Positions 45,981 through 55,358 of a DNA stretch of 64,000 bases are shown here, in pieces. The DNA comes from Thermoguttaceae bacterium (GTDB lineage Bacteria; Planctomycetota; Planctomycetia; Pirellulales; Thermoguttaceae). The first letter of the stretch is position 1. Each line of letters opens with the position of its first letter. The position numbers were made by a program, and so were the translations under genes. The notes below the pieces were generated by a model. That model was given only the letters and a program-made list of their open reading frames with translations. It had not been told where the DNA came from and did no database searches. Location: contig JANXBW010000005.1 in the NCBI GenBank assembly GCA_025060325.1, positions 1 to 64,000 on the forward strand, written 5' to 3'.

Positions 45981-47354
45981 TTACTGAGCGGTCGCTGCGG
46001 CAACCCGATCCACGCTCGGCTGAGACGATAAATTGCGAATCTCTTGAAGGAGCCGTTCTATCGCTTTGGCCAGCTGGGGATCGGAATATCGTTCCCAATC
46101 GACCGAGGGGGCATCGCCAGATTTGGGCTTCAAAAGAGCGGCTGCCAAACGTCTGGCAAGTTCCGGATTGGCAATGTCTCTTAACGACCGGACCTTGTTA
46201 AGCTGTTCCAAAGCTCCCTCTTCCAGCTTGACTTCTAACCCCGGATCAGGTTCCACCCCCCAAGCTTCGTCCTCGCTAGCGTTGGGGCGACGATTGATAT
46301 CGCGATTGCTGGGGCGCCAATAGGTAGCCGTGGTAATTTTCAGCACACCGTAGCGGTTGCCCAAATTGATGAGTTGCTGGACGGTCCCTTTACCGAAGGT
46401 GCGCTGACCAACCACAGCGGCACGGCGATGGTCTTGAAGGCAGGCGGCCACGATCTCGGCGGCGCTGGCCGTCTCTTGATTCACAAGTACAACCAGAGGG
46501 AGATCACGATACTTTGCCCGGCCGGAAGCACGAATTGCTGAGCGAAGTTCGCCCCCCCTGCCGCGGGTCGTAACGATGACACCGGACGGAATAAATAGAT
46601 CGCAAATCTCGATAGCCGGCTCCAGAAGGCCTCCGGGATCATTCCGCAGATCTAGGATAAGCCCCGTCATACCTTGCTGAAGCAGCCGGGCGATCAGTTC
46701 ATCCAGTTGACGGGCGGTTTCCGGAGCAAACGAGCTTATTCGCACGTAACCCAACTTGGGGTTGGAAGGCTCCGCGAGAAAATACTCCCACGACCCGTCC
46801 GGAAGACGGCGGTCCCCTAAAAGCGTGGACAATTTCACAATCGCCCGCCTCAAGGTAAACTCGACCACTTGGCCGGTGTCATAGCGGCGCAACTGAATCC
46901 GCACCTCAGTCCCCGGCTCCCCACGCATCAACTTGGTGGCTTCTTCGAGAGATAGATCTTTGGTCGGTCGACCTTCGATTGCCAAGATCTCATCGCCGGA
47001 CTGAATGCCGGCCTTGGCCGCAGGGCTACCGGGCACGGGGCTCGCCACCACAAGATGCTTGGTGGATGGATCCAGTTGGACTTCGATCCCGATCCCTCCA
47101 AACTGACGGTCAATTTCCTCATTGAGTCGGTTGACTGCACGCCAGTCGTAGTACTGGCAATACTCGTCGAGTGAGGCTGCACATCCGTGAAGCGCCCCGG
47201 CCACCAAATCTCTAGTACTAACCGGATGCACGTACCGGGTACGGATCTGATTCATTGCAAAACCGACCACCTGCTCCTCTGGCGAGGCTCGGAGGTAGCA
47301 CGCCAGGCAGATGACGAAAAGCACGCAACCAGTCTTCGCGTTGGCCCAGGTCAT
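45981..47354 (-). CDS. S41 C-terminal processing protease
   Basis: A 457-residue periplasmic protease (tail-specific/CtpA type). A signal or anchor (CVLFVICLACYL, 10-21) precedes a short N-terminal helical part. A PDZ domain (about 85-165) contains GGIGIEVQLDP and GIQSGDEILAIEG. The S41 core has the LILDLRNDPGG motif (232-242), the nucleophile Ser297 in NQETASAAEI, and the general base Lys322 in TFGKGTVQ. The catalytic dyad is therefore intact. These enzymes trim the C-termini of envelope proteins. It heads the operon with DUF2760 and the Hsp70-like gene, suggesting a protein-quality-control function (inference). The C-terminal tail is rich in charged residues. Confidence 0.93.
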   Translation of the reverse strand: MTWANAKTGCVLFVICLACYLRASPEEQVVGFAMNQIRTRYVHPVSTRDLVAGALHGCAASLDEYCQYYDWRAVNRLNEEIDRQFGGIGIEVQLDPSTKHLVVASPVPGSPAAKAGIQSGDEILAIEGRPTKDLSLEEATKLMRGEPGTEVRIQLRRYDTGQVVEFTLRRAIVKLSTLLGDRRLPDGSWEYFLAEPSNPKLGYVRISSFAPETARQLDELIARLLQQGMTGLILDLRNDPGGLLEPAIEICDLFIPSGVIVTTRGRGGELRSAIRASGRAKYRDLPLVVLVNQETASAAEIVAACLQDHRRAAVVGQRTFGKGTVQQLINLGNRYGVLKITTATYWRPSNRDINRRPNASEDEAWGVEPDPGLEVKLEEGALEQLNKVRSLRDIANPELARRLAAALLKPKSGDAPSVDWERYSDPQLAKAIERLLQEIRNLSSQPSVDRVAAATAQ

Positions 47355-48165
47355 TCGTTAGGTCCTGACTATTCACATCCGCACCGCTTGTTTATGCCGC
47401 GTTTGTCACAAAGCGCCAACAAGCCCCGCTTAAGCCCGGTGGGAAAATCCAGCCGTCGCTCTACATTTTGTGGTTAAGCAAAGAATTGCCCGTTCTCCCA
47501 ATTCTGCGGAACCCATCCCGCTTTGGGAAAATCAATACTGGCTACCTAAGCCGGCCAAATTACCCGTCATTTTTCGCCATCCTATCTTTCGCGGGCTGGT
47601 GAGATACCGCGCCGCCTCGCCGTGTGCAGACCTGAATCTTTTTTCCAACGCCACCAGGGAGTCCGGACTCAACGCGGCGGACAGACTCTTCCCTTTCGAG
47701 GAAACCGCCGAGTTACTCGCAGTCAGCGGGGAAGGGGCCGCAGTCGCGCTTTCCGCCGCCGGCTTTGCCCGCTCGGCTGGGGCCGGACTCGGAGGATCCC
47801 CAACGGTTGCCGAGGTTTCTCCGGCCCATATCCGTGAGGACAAAAAATCACGCAAACTAACCTCGGCTCGGCGTAACGACCGCGGCAAATCGCAGTAACG
47901 AGTTAGTTGTGCTACAGCCGAATGGGTCTGAACCAAGTTCGAAACTCAGCCGGCCCAAAGCGAGCGACACTTCACCGGGATTAACGGCACCACCCGGCCC
48001 GGAGTGGACGGGGGCACTCACGTACTCCAGGCAAACTTGCTAATATCACCGATTTTATCAAGAAAGGGAAGGGGGAAGAGTTAGCCCGCCTAAAGCCTGA
48101 TCGTCACTTGAGGAATGAAGGTAGGCGTCTTACGCAAGTAGGCCGATGAGTTCTGGCGCCTCTGT
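47355..48165. other. Intergenic stretch, no supported gene
   Basis: About 0.8 kb. Two open frames (plus 47470-47898, minus 47532-47936) lie on top of each other and neither shows a family, signal peptide or good ribosome-binding site. The promoter of the S41 operon should lie near 47355-47450. Confidence 0.4.
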
Positions 48166-50457
48166 TCACCGATCAATCGGCTCTGTAGGCCCCCGGTTTA
48201 CCTCGGCCGTTTGAACGCCGCCACTTTCCGTGCGTTGAAGCAACGGCAGATAGCGGTAATAAGTCTCGAGGCACAAAATAGCAAGCGCCGTGGTGTAAAC
48301 CCGCCCCCCATACCCGCCCCAGATGCAGGTGGGATCCCAACTCCCTTCCCAAGGGTAGTCCCGCCGCTGAGTGCTGACGAGCGTCTGACGAAGTGCCCGA
48401 TTCCATTCCTCCCATCGCGGGCCCCCGATTTGCGACAGGGCAAGGGTGGCATAGTACCAAAAGTAAAAATTCGGAGGGGAGCTTCCAGGCAGCTCTCGGA
48501 CAATAAAGCCAACGGCTTCTTCCGTGGTCTCGTGCGGAAGTGCTTGGCCCAGGAAAATCCGGCAGGCAAGGGCCTCGGCGGTCATCGGGGCAGACGGGGC
48601 CTCGACAGCCCGATAAGCAGCAAGTCCTCCGGCTTTGCCGCTGCTAACGCTCGCCAGAAATCGCTCTGCTCGTTCGTAAACGACAGGGGGGATTTCAAGT
48701 CCGGCAAATTCGGCACTCTTAAGGGCCAAGAGTTGCCAGCCCAGCTGACTTGTATCTCCCGGGTCACCTGGCCGGTATCTCCATCCGCCTCCTTCGGGAT
48801 CTTGGGCACGCACCGTGAATCGCGCCGCCCGGGCAATGGGATCGCGGAGCTCGGGAGCACCAGTCAGGGCGTAAGCCTCGCTTAACGCAAGGAGCGCAAT
48901 CGCATGACAATACATCGCGGAAAAGTACTGAGCTTCGCCGGCCAAGTTCCCGTCGGACTTTTGCGATTGCACAAGAAAGTCGAGGCCCCGGCGGACAGTC
49001 TCCTGGTAAGGACCATGTTGATGGGTATATCCCGCACCCAAAAACGCCAGTAGTGCCAAGCCCGTTAACGCAGTGTCGGCGTCCTTACCGGCACCCTGGC
49101 GGTCGCGGCCGGCCACGTAGCGTTCAAGGCCGGCTCCGTGGCGCCGCGGATTCCACCGCCCATCAGGGTCCTGATTGTGGGCAAGCCAGCGGAGGCCTTT
49201 TTCCACTGCCAGGTCGGTGGCCGGGGTGGCACCCCGTTTCTCAGCGATAATTCGGCGGTTAGGAGCCACGCGAAGTCGGAGCGGCTCGGGGATTTCCCGC
49301 ACCGTGCCGGGGGATGTTTCTTTCCAACGTATGGACACATCGGGGGCTGGAGCGGGACGGGCCTCAAGAATGGTCCTTGGTAGCAGTGGCTCTGAGGGCG
49401 ATAGTGGCGGTCGCGATAAGGGGAGGTCCGGGTCAGCTTTGAGTCGGACAGTGGCTACCCGACGCGTGATACCTTCTTCGGGGAAGAGCCTGTCCGGAAA
49501 GTGACCTTTCGGTGACGACTCGGTCGGTAGCGGCTCAACCGGGGGAAGTGAGTCAACATTCGTCCCGGAATCTTCGATTGCTGAAGGCGCGGGGCCTGCC
49601 TCCGGCGATATGTCGACCAAGGTGCCAAGGTTTGCCGAGCCGTTTATATCTAATTGGTCTGCCGCTGGGTGGGTGGAATCATTGCCTTCCCCGATTTGCT
49701 GAAACACGTCGGCTAGCTGGGCCCCCTTAGTTGAGAGCTCTTCTGCCGGGCGCGTGGGCAAACTCGGCAACAAAGCCGCCACTAAGCGTTGGGAGGAGGT
49801 CTGGCCTCCTTCGTCGGTTGATGAATTGTCTGCCGCGATCGCAGGCTGTTGGGGGGGTTGGGACGAGATCGTTTCTTGCGGCGTTACCTCTGCCAGGGGC
49901 AAGGCCGCATTTTCAGGAGTTTCATGTTCCTGGGGGGGGCCGGCCGCCTTTGGAAGCTCGAGAGGGGCAGTTAAATCAAGCGACCTCTGCGGCTCATCTT
50001 CCGATAGTAGCAGCGTCGTGGTGGGGCGAAAGACCGGCTGACCTGTGCCCACAAGGGAACGACCAGTTAGGCCATGCTCCATGCGGAGGTTCTGGCTTAG
50101 CTCAAGAACGGTTTTAAGCGTCCCCCCCACATCGCCCAACATGTCGCCTTCTTGCGAGGGATCTTCCTTATAAGCGTGTTCTTCGTCAACAAGAGTTACT
50201 TCAATGGCGGGGGCCGGCAATTCCCGATTGTAAACGGGCACGACAATCTGAACGGCCGTCGCGCCCAAGGCCAGGACAAGGTGAAGAAGCACCGACAGGA
50301 GAAAGCACTTTTGCATTGGGCGAGTTTGTCCCCAGCGCGTCCACAGGAAAAGCCCCAAAAGCGCAGTCAGGGCGATGAAGCCCCCAGCAGACCATCCCAG
50401 CACCCAGCACGGACCGAAGAAGGAGCTTTCCACTTTATGCCAAAATGTTTGCAACAT
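48166..50457 (-). CDS. TonB-like membrane protein with C-terminal toroid domain
   Basis: A 763-residue protein. Two N-terminal hydrophobic helices (about 22-40 and 50-72, the latter FLLSVLLHLVLALGATAVQI in character) are followed by PAPAIEVTLVDEE, a TonB-like amphipathic exit. A long Pro/Ser/Glu-rich linker (about 95-420) leads to a terpenoid-cyclase/prenyltransferase-like alpha-alpha toroid (about 425-755). That domain has QDPDGRWNPRRH, GWRYRPGDPG and DPTCIWGG hairpins. The N-terminal half recalls a TonB-type energy transducer, but the TonB C-terminal domain is missing. The gene is 15 bases downstream of ExbD. The toroid shares its fold with the secreted protein at 4115-5179. A periplasmic load or receptor-coupling arm driven by ExbBD is the likely role (inference). 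Confidence 0.85.
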   Translation of the reverse strand: MLQTFWHKVESSFFGPCWVLGWSAGGFIALTALLGLFLWTRWGQTRPMQKCFLLSVLLHLVLALGATAVQIVVPVYNRELPAPAIEVTLVDEEHAYKEDPSQEGDMLGDVGGTLKTVLELSQNLRMEHGLTGRSLVGTGQPVFRPTTTLLLSEDEPQRSLDLTAPLELPKAAGPPQEHETPENAALPLAEVTPQETISSQPPQQPAIAADNSSTDEGGQTSSQRLVAALLPSLPTRPAEELSTKGAQLADVFQQIGEGNDSTHPAADQLDINGSANLGTLVDISPEAGPAPSAIEDSGTNVDSLPPVEPLPTESSPKGHFPDRLFPEEGITRRVATVRLKADPDLPLSRPPLSPSEPLLPRTILEARPAPAPDVSIRWKETSPGTVREIPEPLRLRVAPNRRIIAEKRGATPATDLAVEKGLRWLAHNQDPDGRWNPRRHGAGLERYVAGRDRQGAGKDADTALTGLALLAFLGAGYTHQHGPYQETVRRGLDFLVQSQKSDGNLAGEAQYFSAMYCHAIALLALSEAYALTGAPELRDPIARAARFTVRAQDPEGGGWRYRPGDPGDTSQLGWQLLALKSAEFAGLEIPPVVYERAERFLASVSSGKAGGLAAYRAVEAPSAPMTAEALACRIFLGQALPHETTEEAVGFIVRELPGSSPPNFYFWYYATLALSQIGGPRWEEWNRALRQTLVSTQRRDYPWEGSWDPTCIWGGYGGRVYTTALAILCLETYYRYLPLLQRTESGGVQTAEVNRGPTEPIDR

Positions 50458-50472
50458 GGAAATTCAAGCACT

Positions 50473-50901
50473 TTATCGCGGCAAAGTTTTGTCCTCTTTG
50501 GGTCGCACGGCCACGGAAACCTGCGGGATCTGGACCTGCTTGCAGATGCTGAGGACATCGGCAATGCGCTGAAATTGGACCTCCATATCACCGCGGATGA
50601 GGACACTAAGCTTCGGAAACTGCGTCCGGGCCGATTTGAGGTTCTCCTTCAACTCATCAAGCGTAAGTATTCGCTTTTCGTAAGCAATGCTGCCGTCCCG
50701 ATAAACAGTAATCACTTTTGGATCCGGAGGGCGGACCAGCATTTCTTGGTAAGCCACTTCCGGAATTCGCAATTCGAGCTTCCGCTCAATTTCCGTAAAC
50801 TTGGTGGCGAGCATGAAAAAGATGATTAACAGAAACACCACATCGATCATGGGTGTTAAGTTGAGGTTCGGCAGCTCCTCGATCGTGTTGCGGAAAGACA
50901 T
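50473..50901 (-). CDS. exbD: ExbD/TolR-like transport protein
   Basis: About 142 residues from the ATG at 50901; GTGGGGG upstream. It starts with a cytoplasmic tail and the hydrophobic helix PMIDVVFLLIIFFMLATKF, where the Asp in PMIDVVFLL (residue about 18) is the proton-conducting aspartate of the ExbD/TolR family. The periplasmic domain follows (RKLELRIPEVAYQEML, then VLIRGDMEVQFQRIADVLSIC), ending in a Lys/Arg tail. With ExbB it forms a proton-driven motor. Its place between the ExbB and TonB-like genes supports joint function. Confidence 0.93.
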   Translation of the reverse strand: MSFRNTIEELPNLNLTPMIDVVFLLIIFFMLATKFTEIERKLELRIPEVAYQEMLVRPPDPKVITVYRDGSIAYEKRILTLDELKENLKSARTQFPKLSVLIRGDMEVQFQRIADVLSICKQVQIPQVSVAVRPKEDKTLPR

Positions 50902-51001
50902 GCGTCTTGCCCCCACTAAGCGCAGAGGCCCTTGGTTACCGGGTGACGGTTTTCAGCCAGCAAAAGATACGGCTTAAAGCCGAGAGGACTTCTTGTCCAC
51001 A

Positions 51002-51964
51002 CTATTGCTCTTGGCCACTCGTAGCCATCTCGCACGACTTATCGCCCGAGGTCTTTTTTCGCCGGGATTTTGTGGGTTTTTCTTCACGTGCGTTGACGCC
51101 GTCCTCAGCGATAAGGGGAATGATTTGCTGAGCGAGGGCGTCGATTTCGCCAAGGAGTCGTTCTGTCCGGCCGACGAAGTAAAGGTACGCAAGGATAGCA
51201 GGGATTGCGACCGTCAGTCCCGCTGCCGTTGTTAAAAGGGCTTGGCTAATCCCCTTAGCAAGTAGTTCTGGCCGGCCTAGGGCATCGGCTGTGGCCACGG
51301 CATTAAATGCATGGATCATCCCCAACACTGTTCCTAAAAGGCCTAGCAGAGGACTGATGGTTGCCACACCATTGAGGATCCGCAGATTACGCCGAAGCTC
51401 CCCGGCGACGCGTTCAGCCGCGTCCAGCACGCCCTGCTCGATCTCCACACTTGGCCGGCCCCATTTACGGATGGCCCCAGCAAACACTGTGGCCAAGGGA
51501 CTGCCATTGTGGAGACAAGCATCCAGTGCCTCGGCCTGGGAAATATCCTGAAGTCGCAGCCCATGAAGAAATCGTTGATAAAAGGGCTTAGGAAGAACTC
51601 GGCCGCGGCGAAGCATGATCATCCGCTCGAAAACCACGGCAAACAAGACAAGCGAACACATGGTGATCGGAACCATTAGTGGTCCACCCTCCCGAAGAAT
51701 GCTCCACAGGCTTCGGGTGGGAATGGGACCTTCCGCAGTAGATTCCCTCGCCCAACTTGGCGAGTCCCCAAGCGCCGAAGCGGCTGTCTCCGTGACCGGT
51801 TTGGCAGACGAAAAATCCGGTGGGGTTTGTTGCGCTGCCAATAAGCCGCCGAGAATATAAACGCAGAGCAAAGCAATAATTGGCGGAGTTAAATGAGTGA
51901 AAAAAGCGGAGGGAACACCCTGGTGCTGCCGAATTTGTCTTGTGGCTTTTTCCTTGGGGGTCAT
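51002..51964 (-). CDS. exbB: ExbB/TolQ/MotA-family protein
   Basis: A 320-residue inner-membrane protein of the MotA/TolQ/ExbB family. An extra N-terminal signal-like helix (PPIIALLCVYILGGLLAAQQ) and a periplasmic stretch precede the first conserved membrane helix (about 95-115). The hallmark helices follow: NLRILNGVATISPLLGLLGT, then VLGMIHAFNAV and ISQALLTTAAGLTVAIPAI. The last pair bears the Gly/Ala/Thr-rich channel residues of this family. It has GGGAGAAAT upstream of the start. It forms the ExbB pentamer around ExbD and energises the downstream TonB-like toroid protein (inference). The TPR gene lies about 200 bases upstream on the same strand. Confidence 0.92.
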   Translation of the reverse strand: MTPKEKATRQIRQHQGVPSAFFTHLTPPIIALLCVYILGGLLAAQQTPPDFSSAKPVTETAASALGDSPSWARESTAEGPIPTRSLWSILREGGPLMVPITMCSLVLFAVVFERMIMLRRGRVLPKPFYQRFLHGLRLQDISQAEALDACLHNGSPLATVFAGAIRKWGRPSVEIEQGVLDAAERVAGELRRNLRILNGVATISPLLGLLGTVLGMIHAFNAVATADALGRPELLAKGISQALLTTAAGLTVAIPAILAYLYFVGRTERLLGEIDALAQQIIPLIAEDGVNAREEKPTKSRRKKTSGDKSCEMATSGQEQ

Positions 51965-52163
51965 AAATTTCTCCCGACAACTGCGCTCAATCCGGAGGTT
52001 GCGGCCTTCCGAAAAGCCACAACCGAATCTTCCTCTAATGTTTTCTCTAAAAAATTGCCCTCTCGCGCGCTAAGTAGGCCACCTCTTGTGGACGCTGTCG
52101 CCCAGGTTCCTTGTGATGCTTGTCCACTACTACGGCATCTGAGCGATATTTCTCGGCAAGCGG

Positions 52164-55100
52164 TTACTTTGTGGATGATATTCGAGTATTTTCGCTACCG
52201 ATCAACTTCGGGTTTTCTAGGCGCTCCTTGGCTTTAACGGCGTAAGGGCTTTCCGGCCACAGTTCTAGAACTCGCCGGAGCTGTCGCTTGGCTTCATCCA
52301 CAAGACCAAGGTATTCGTAACACTTAGCTGCCTGCAAGACGGCCGCCGGGACAAACGGACTTTTGGGAAACAGGATTTCTAAGCGGAGGTATTCGCGAAG
52401 GGCCGAGCGGTAGTCGTCGGCCAGGTAATAGCTTTCCGCCAAAAGTAGCTGCGCCTCGGCACCGATCGAAAGACCGCGAGCGACTGCCATCTCGACTGCA
52501 CTGGCAAGGTGGGCTTGTGCTTCGGCTAGGCGACCCTCGCGATATGCGATCTTACCGAGTGCAAAGACGGCAAGCGGTACTTCGGGAGCATGTGGATACT
52601 TTTTGAGGAAGTTCGTAGCCCGCTCCCTTGCCGTGGCCAGATCCTCGTGTTGCAAGGCGGCTTCGATCAAGCGAATCTCCGCTTGACTTAGCCAGGCCGC
52701 CGAGCTCTCCCCCGGCCTCGCCTCGGCCACCTGAAGGGCAGCTCGAAATGCCTCAGCCGCTTCGCTTACTCGACCCTGTTGATAAAGTGCTTCTCCTAGG
52801 CCGAAAAAGGCTTGAGCGCGAAGTTCGAACCCTTCCTGTGAGATGACCTCCTTTAGGAGAGCCTCCGCTTTGGTCCACTCTTTCCCGCCAATTGCCGCAA
52901 GCGCCGCGAGGTATTTTGCCACTGTTAAGCGTTTGTCATCGCTTTGCAACTGGGACGTAAGGACGGCTTCCACATACTTGTTTGCGGAACCAAAATCCTG
53001 GGTCCGGATTGCCTCCTGGGCCAATTCCAAATAGGCGTCTACAGCCCGAGGGCTATGTGGGAATTGCTGCACTAGTTTCGTAAGAAGGGTTACCTTCCGG
53101 TCTGGCTCGGTAGTGCTTACGGCCACCGCCCAGCGGAACAAAACTTCGTCCAAGGGAAGCTGTGTTGGGTGGCGTTGATAAAGAGACTCATAAAACATAG
53201 AGGCCAAGTCAAAGTAGCCAACCTGTTCGCAAATTTGGGCGGCTGCCCAAGTTGCCTGTTCCGACAAACGTGGCTCGGCCGAACGAAAAGCTTGTTGATA
53301 AGCAGTGAGCGCTTGCTCCTTATTGCCCGTAAGATCCGCGGCTTGAGCTAGGACAAACCAGAGCTCCGACCAGAGTGGTGACGTTTCGTCGACCAACCGC
53401 ACGGCCTGTTCTACCCGAGGGATGGCCTCAGTCGGATTGCCCAAGTGAAGGTCGCACAGAGCGATATTAAGCGCAGTGGAGGCGTTGACGTTAACATCAT
53501 TGGTTGCGTTAGACGCTTTGAGGAGAATTTCCTTCGCCCAAGCGAAGTGTTGCTTTCTCATCGCATCCACAGCCAGCCGGCGAAGAAGAGCCGCTTTGTC
53601 GGCCGGGGCGAGGGGCAGTTCTTGGAGCCGCTCTCCGTAACCCTTGGCAAGCTCAATTTCATCTTCCTCTAAGGCAAGGGTTGTCAACTCGTAAAGTACT
53701 TCCGCATAGACCTGCGCTTCTGCGGCCAGGTGACGTTCGTTGCAGAGGTTTTCTAAAATGCTGCGGGCGGAAAGTTTATTGCCGGCTTTTCTTTCAACCT
53801 GGGCGAGGTGCAGGGCGGCTTTTAGCCGCTGCGGCCCCGAGCTGTTTTCCAGCACATGGCGTAAGAGGGAAGTGGCAAGGCTAAGATTACCTTCGGCTAC
53901 ACACACTTCCGCCAGAGCCATCCTTACCTGAATGGCCAGGTGTTCGTCAGGACTCTTGTTTTCAAGGTCACGAAGCAGCTCCTTCGCCCCAGGCCAATCG
54001 CCGCACGCAAGTAGGGCCTGAGCCAGGACAAATTTTGTTTCCACCGAGGCTTGATCGCTTCGGGCAACATATTGGCGAGCAACTTGTCCTGCTATGTTTA
54101 CTTGGCCTGCGGTGAGGAAACTTGCAACATGGAGACGTGCCAAGTGATCGTAGAATTCGACGACCTCCGCCTCGTTCTCCGCCGTGCGACGAGATAGTGT
54201 TTTCGCGTGGGCCGATTCGGCCAGCCTTGTCAGAGTCATTTGCGCTTGGTAGGGCTGGCCCAACCGGAGATAACATTCGGCTTTGCGAAGTTCGGCCCAG
54301 CTGCGAAGAAGATCGTTTTCCTCAAGCCTCGGGAGAGACTCCAACGTGTTAAGAGCTGCGGCGGGATTTCCTTGGTCAAGCTGTGCCACCGCAAGCCAGT
54401 ATTTGGCTTCTGCCTCCAAAGTGGGATGCGCCACAAGTGGATTGAGGATTTCGACGGCTTCGCGGGTCTGTCCTAAACGGAGGCGGACCCGGCCAAGTGC
54501 GAGCCGGCAGCGGGGGGCTAAGCTGTGCTCTGGCCAGGTGCGAAGAAGATGTTCGTAAACATCCGCTTCCTCGGCGCTTCGGCCGGCTTCATGAAGCATC
54601 CGGGCAAGTCGCCACCCGGCAAATATCGCCAGGGGCGATGTGTTCTTATGCATCAGGGCGAAGTAGAATCGCTCCGCCTCGCCTTTTTGGCCGAGTTTTT
54701 CAAGGCATTCGGCCAGGCGGAATCGGGCGGCGTCAGAAAGTGCGTCGTCAGGTCGGCGGTCTAAAGACCTCCGCAAGAGTTCGGCGGCTTCCTCATAATT
54801 CCCGTGCTGGAGGCAAATCTGGCCGAGGTAATTCCACGCCCGGGCTGCAAGGGGATCGTCCGGCCAACTTTGGCAAAAGTGGTGAAACCACTTGGCGGCC
54901 TCGTCCAAAGCAGTGGGGCTGCTCTTGCCGGCGAGGAATGTGGTCTCCGCGGCACGGAAGTAAACGTGGCGAATCAAGCTCGGGGGCAACCGCGGCTTAG
55001 AATCCGCTGGTACAGAAGCTGCTGTGGCCGGCAGTTGATGTGCCTCTAAGAGTCGTTTGTAAACGTTGCGTGCCTCGGAAAAGGCGCCCTGTTGTAAAAG

Positions 55101-55358
55101 GCTTTCGGCCAGATAAAACTCGGCCTCGGCGGATTTTGGATGGTGCGGCCAATCGCGGGCGAAAAGGCGGAACTCTTCTGCCGCAAGGTCCCACCGCTTA
55201 GCCGTAAAATGACTCCAGGCCACCTGCCAGTGAGCTTCCGGAGGGAGTTGGAGAGCTTTAGTAGGGGCGTTGACCAAAAGAAGCACACCCGCCCCGATTA
55301 GGGGCCCCAGAGGGTAGGAGAAACTTCGGCAGCAGGGAAAGATGGCGGCACGGCCCAT
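52164..55358 (-). CDS. Large exported TPR protein
   Basis: About 1064 residues from the ATG at 55358 (AAAAGGGGCCC upstream; a TTG at 55382 is less likely). A signal-like hydrophobic segment (about 19-33, GAGVLLLVNAPTKA) precedes roughly twenty or more tandem TPR-like helical pairs covering the whole chain, for example YLGQICLQHGNYEEAAELLR and FGLGEALYQQGRVSEAAEAF. No enzymatic domain appears. It recalls the periplasmic scaffold TPR proteins of TonB/Tol-like gene clusters (TtpC-type). It is the first gene of the TPR, ExbB, ExbD, TonB-like toroid cluster and may organise the complex in the periplasm (inference). Confidence 0.9.
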   Translation of the reverse strand: MGRAAIFPCCRSFSYPLGPLIGAGVLLLVNAPTKALQLPPEAHWQVAWSHFTAKRWDLAAEEFRLFARDWPHHPKSAEAEFYLAESLLQQGAFSEARNVYKRLLEAHQLPATAASVPADSKPRLPPSLIRHVYFRAAETTFLAGKSSPTALDEAAKWFHHFCQSWPDDPLAARAWNYLGQICLQHGNYEEAAELLRRSLDRRPDDALSDAARFRLAECLEKLGQKGEAERFYFALMHKNTSPLAIFAGWRLARMLHEAGRSAEEADVYEHLLRTWPEHSLAPRCRLALGRVRLRLGQTREAVEILNPLVAHPTLEAEAKYWLAVAQLDQGNPAAALNTLESLPRLEENDLLRSWAELRKAECYLRLGQPYQAQMTLTRLAESAHAKTLSRRTAENEAEVVEFYDHLARLHVASFLTAGQVNIAGQVARQYVARSDQASVETKFVLAQALLACGDWPGAKELLRDLENKSPDEHLAIQVRMALAEVCVAEGNLSLATSLLRHVLENSSGPQRLKAALHLAQVERKAGNKLSARSILENLCNERHLAAEAQVYAEVLYELTTLALEEDEIELAKGYGERLQELPLAPADKAALLRRLAVDAMRKQHFAWAKEILLKASNATNDVNVNASTALNIALCDLHLGNPTEAIPRVEQAVRLVDETSPLWSELWFVLAQAADLTGNKEQALTAYQQAFRSAEPRLSEQATWAAAQICEQVGYFDLASMFYESLYQRHPTQLPLDEVLFRWAVAVSTTEPDRKVTLLTKLVQQFPHSPRAVDAYLELAQEAIRTQDFGSANKYVEAVLTSQLQSDDKRLTVAKYLAALAAIGGKEWTKAEALLKEVISQEGFELRAQAFFGLGEALYQQGRVSEAAEAFRAALQVAEARPGESSAAWLSQAEIRLIEAALQHEDLATARERATNFLKKYPHAPEVPLAVFALGKIAYREGRLAEAQAHLASAVEMAVARGLSIGAEAQLLLAESYYLADDYRSALREYLRLEILFPKSPFVPAAVLQAAKCYEYLGLVDEAKRQLRRVLELWPESPYAVKAKERLENPKLIGSENTRISSTK

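Noticed and set aside
47470-47936. Opposing open frames (plus 47470-47898, minus 47532-47936)
   Set aside because: They overlap each other and look like low-complexity Ala/Ser/Arg translations; neither has a recognisable motif.
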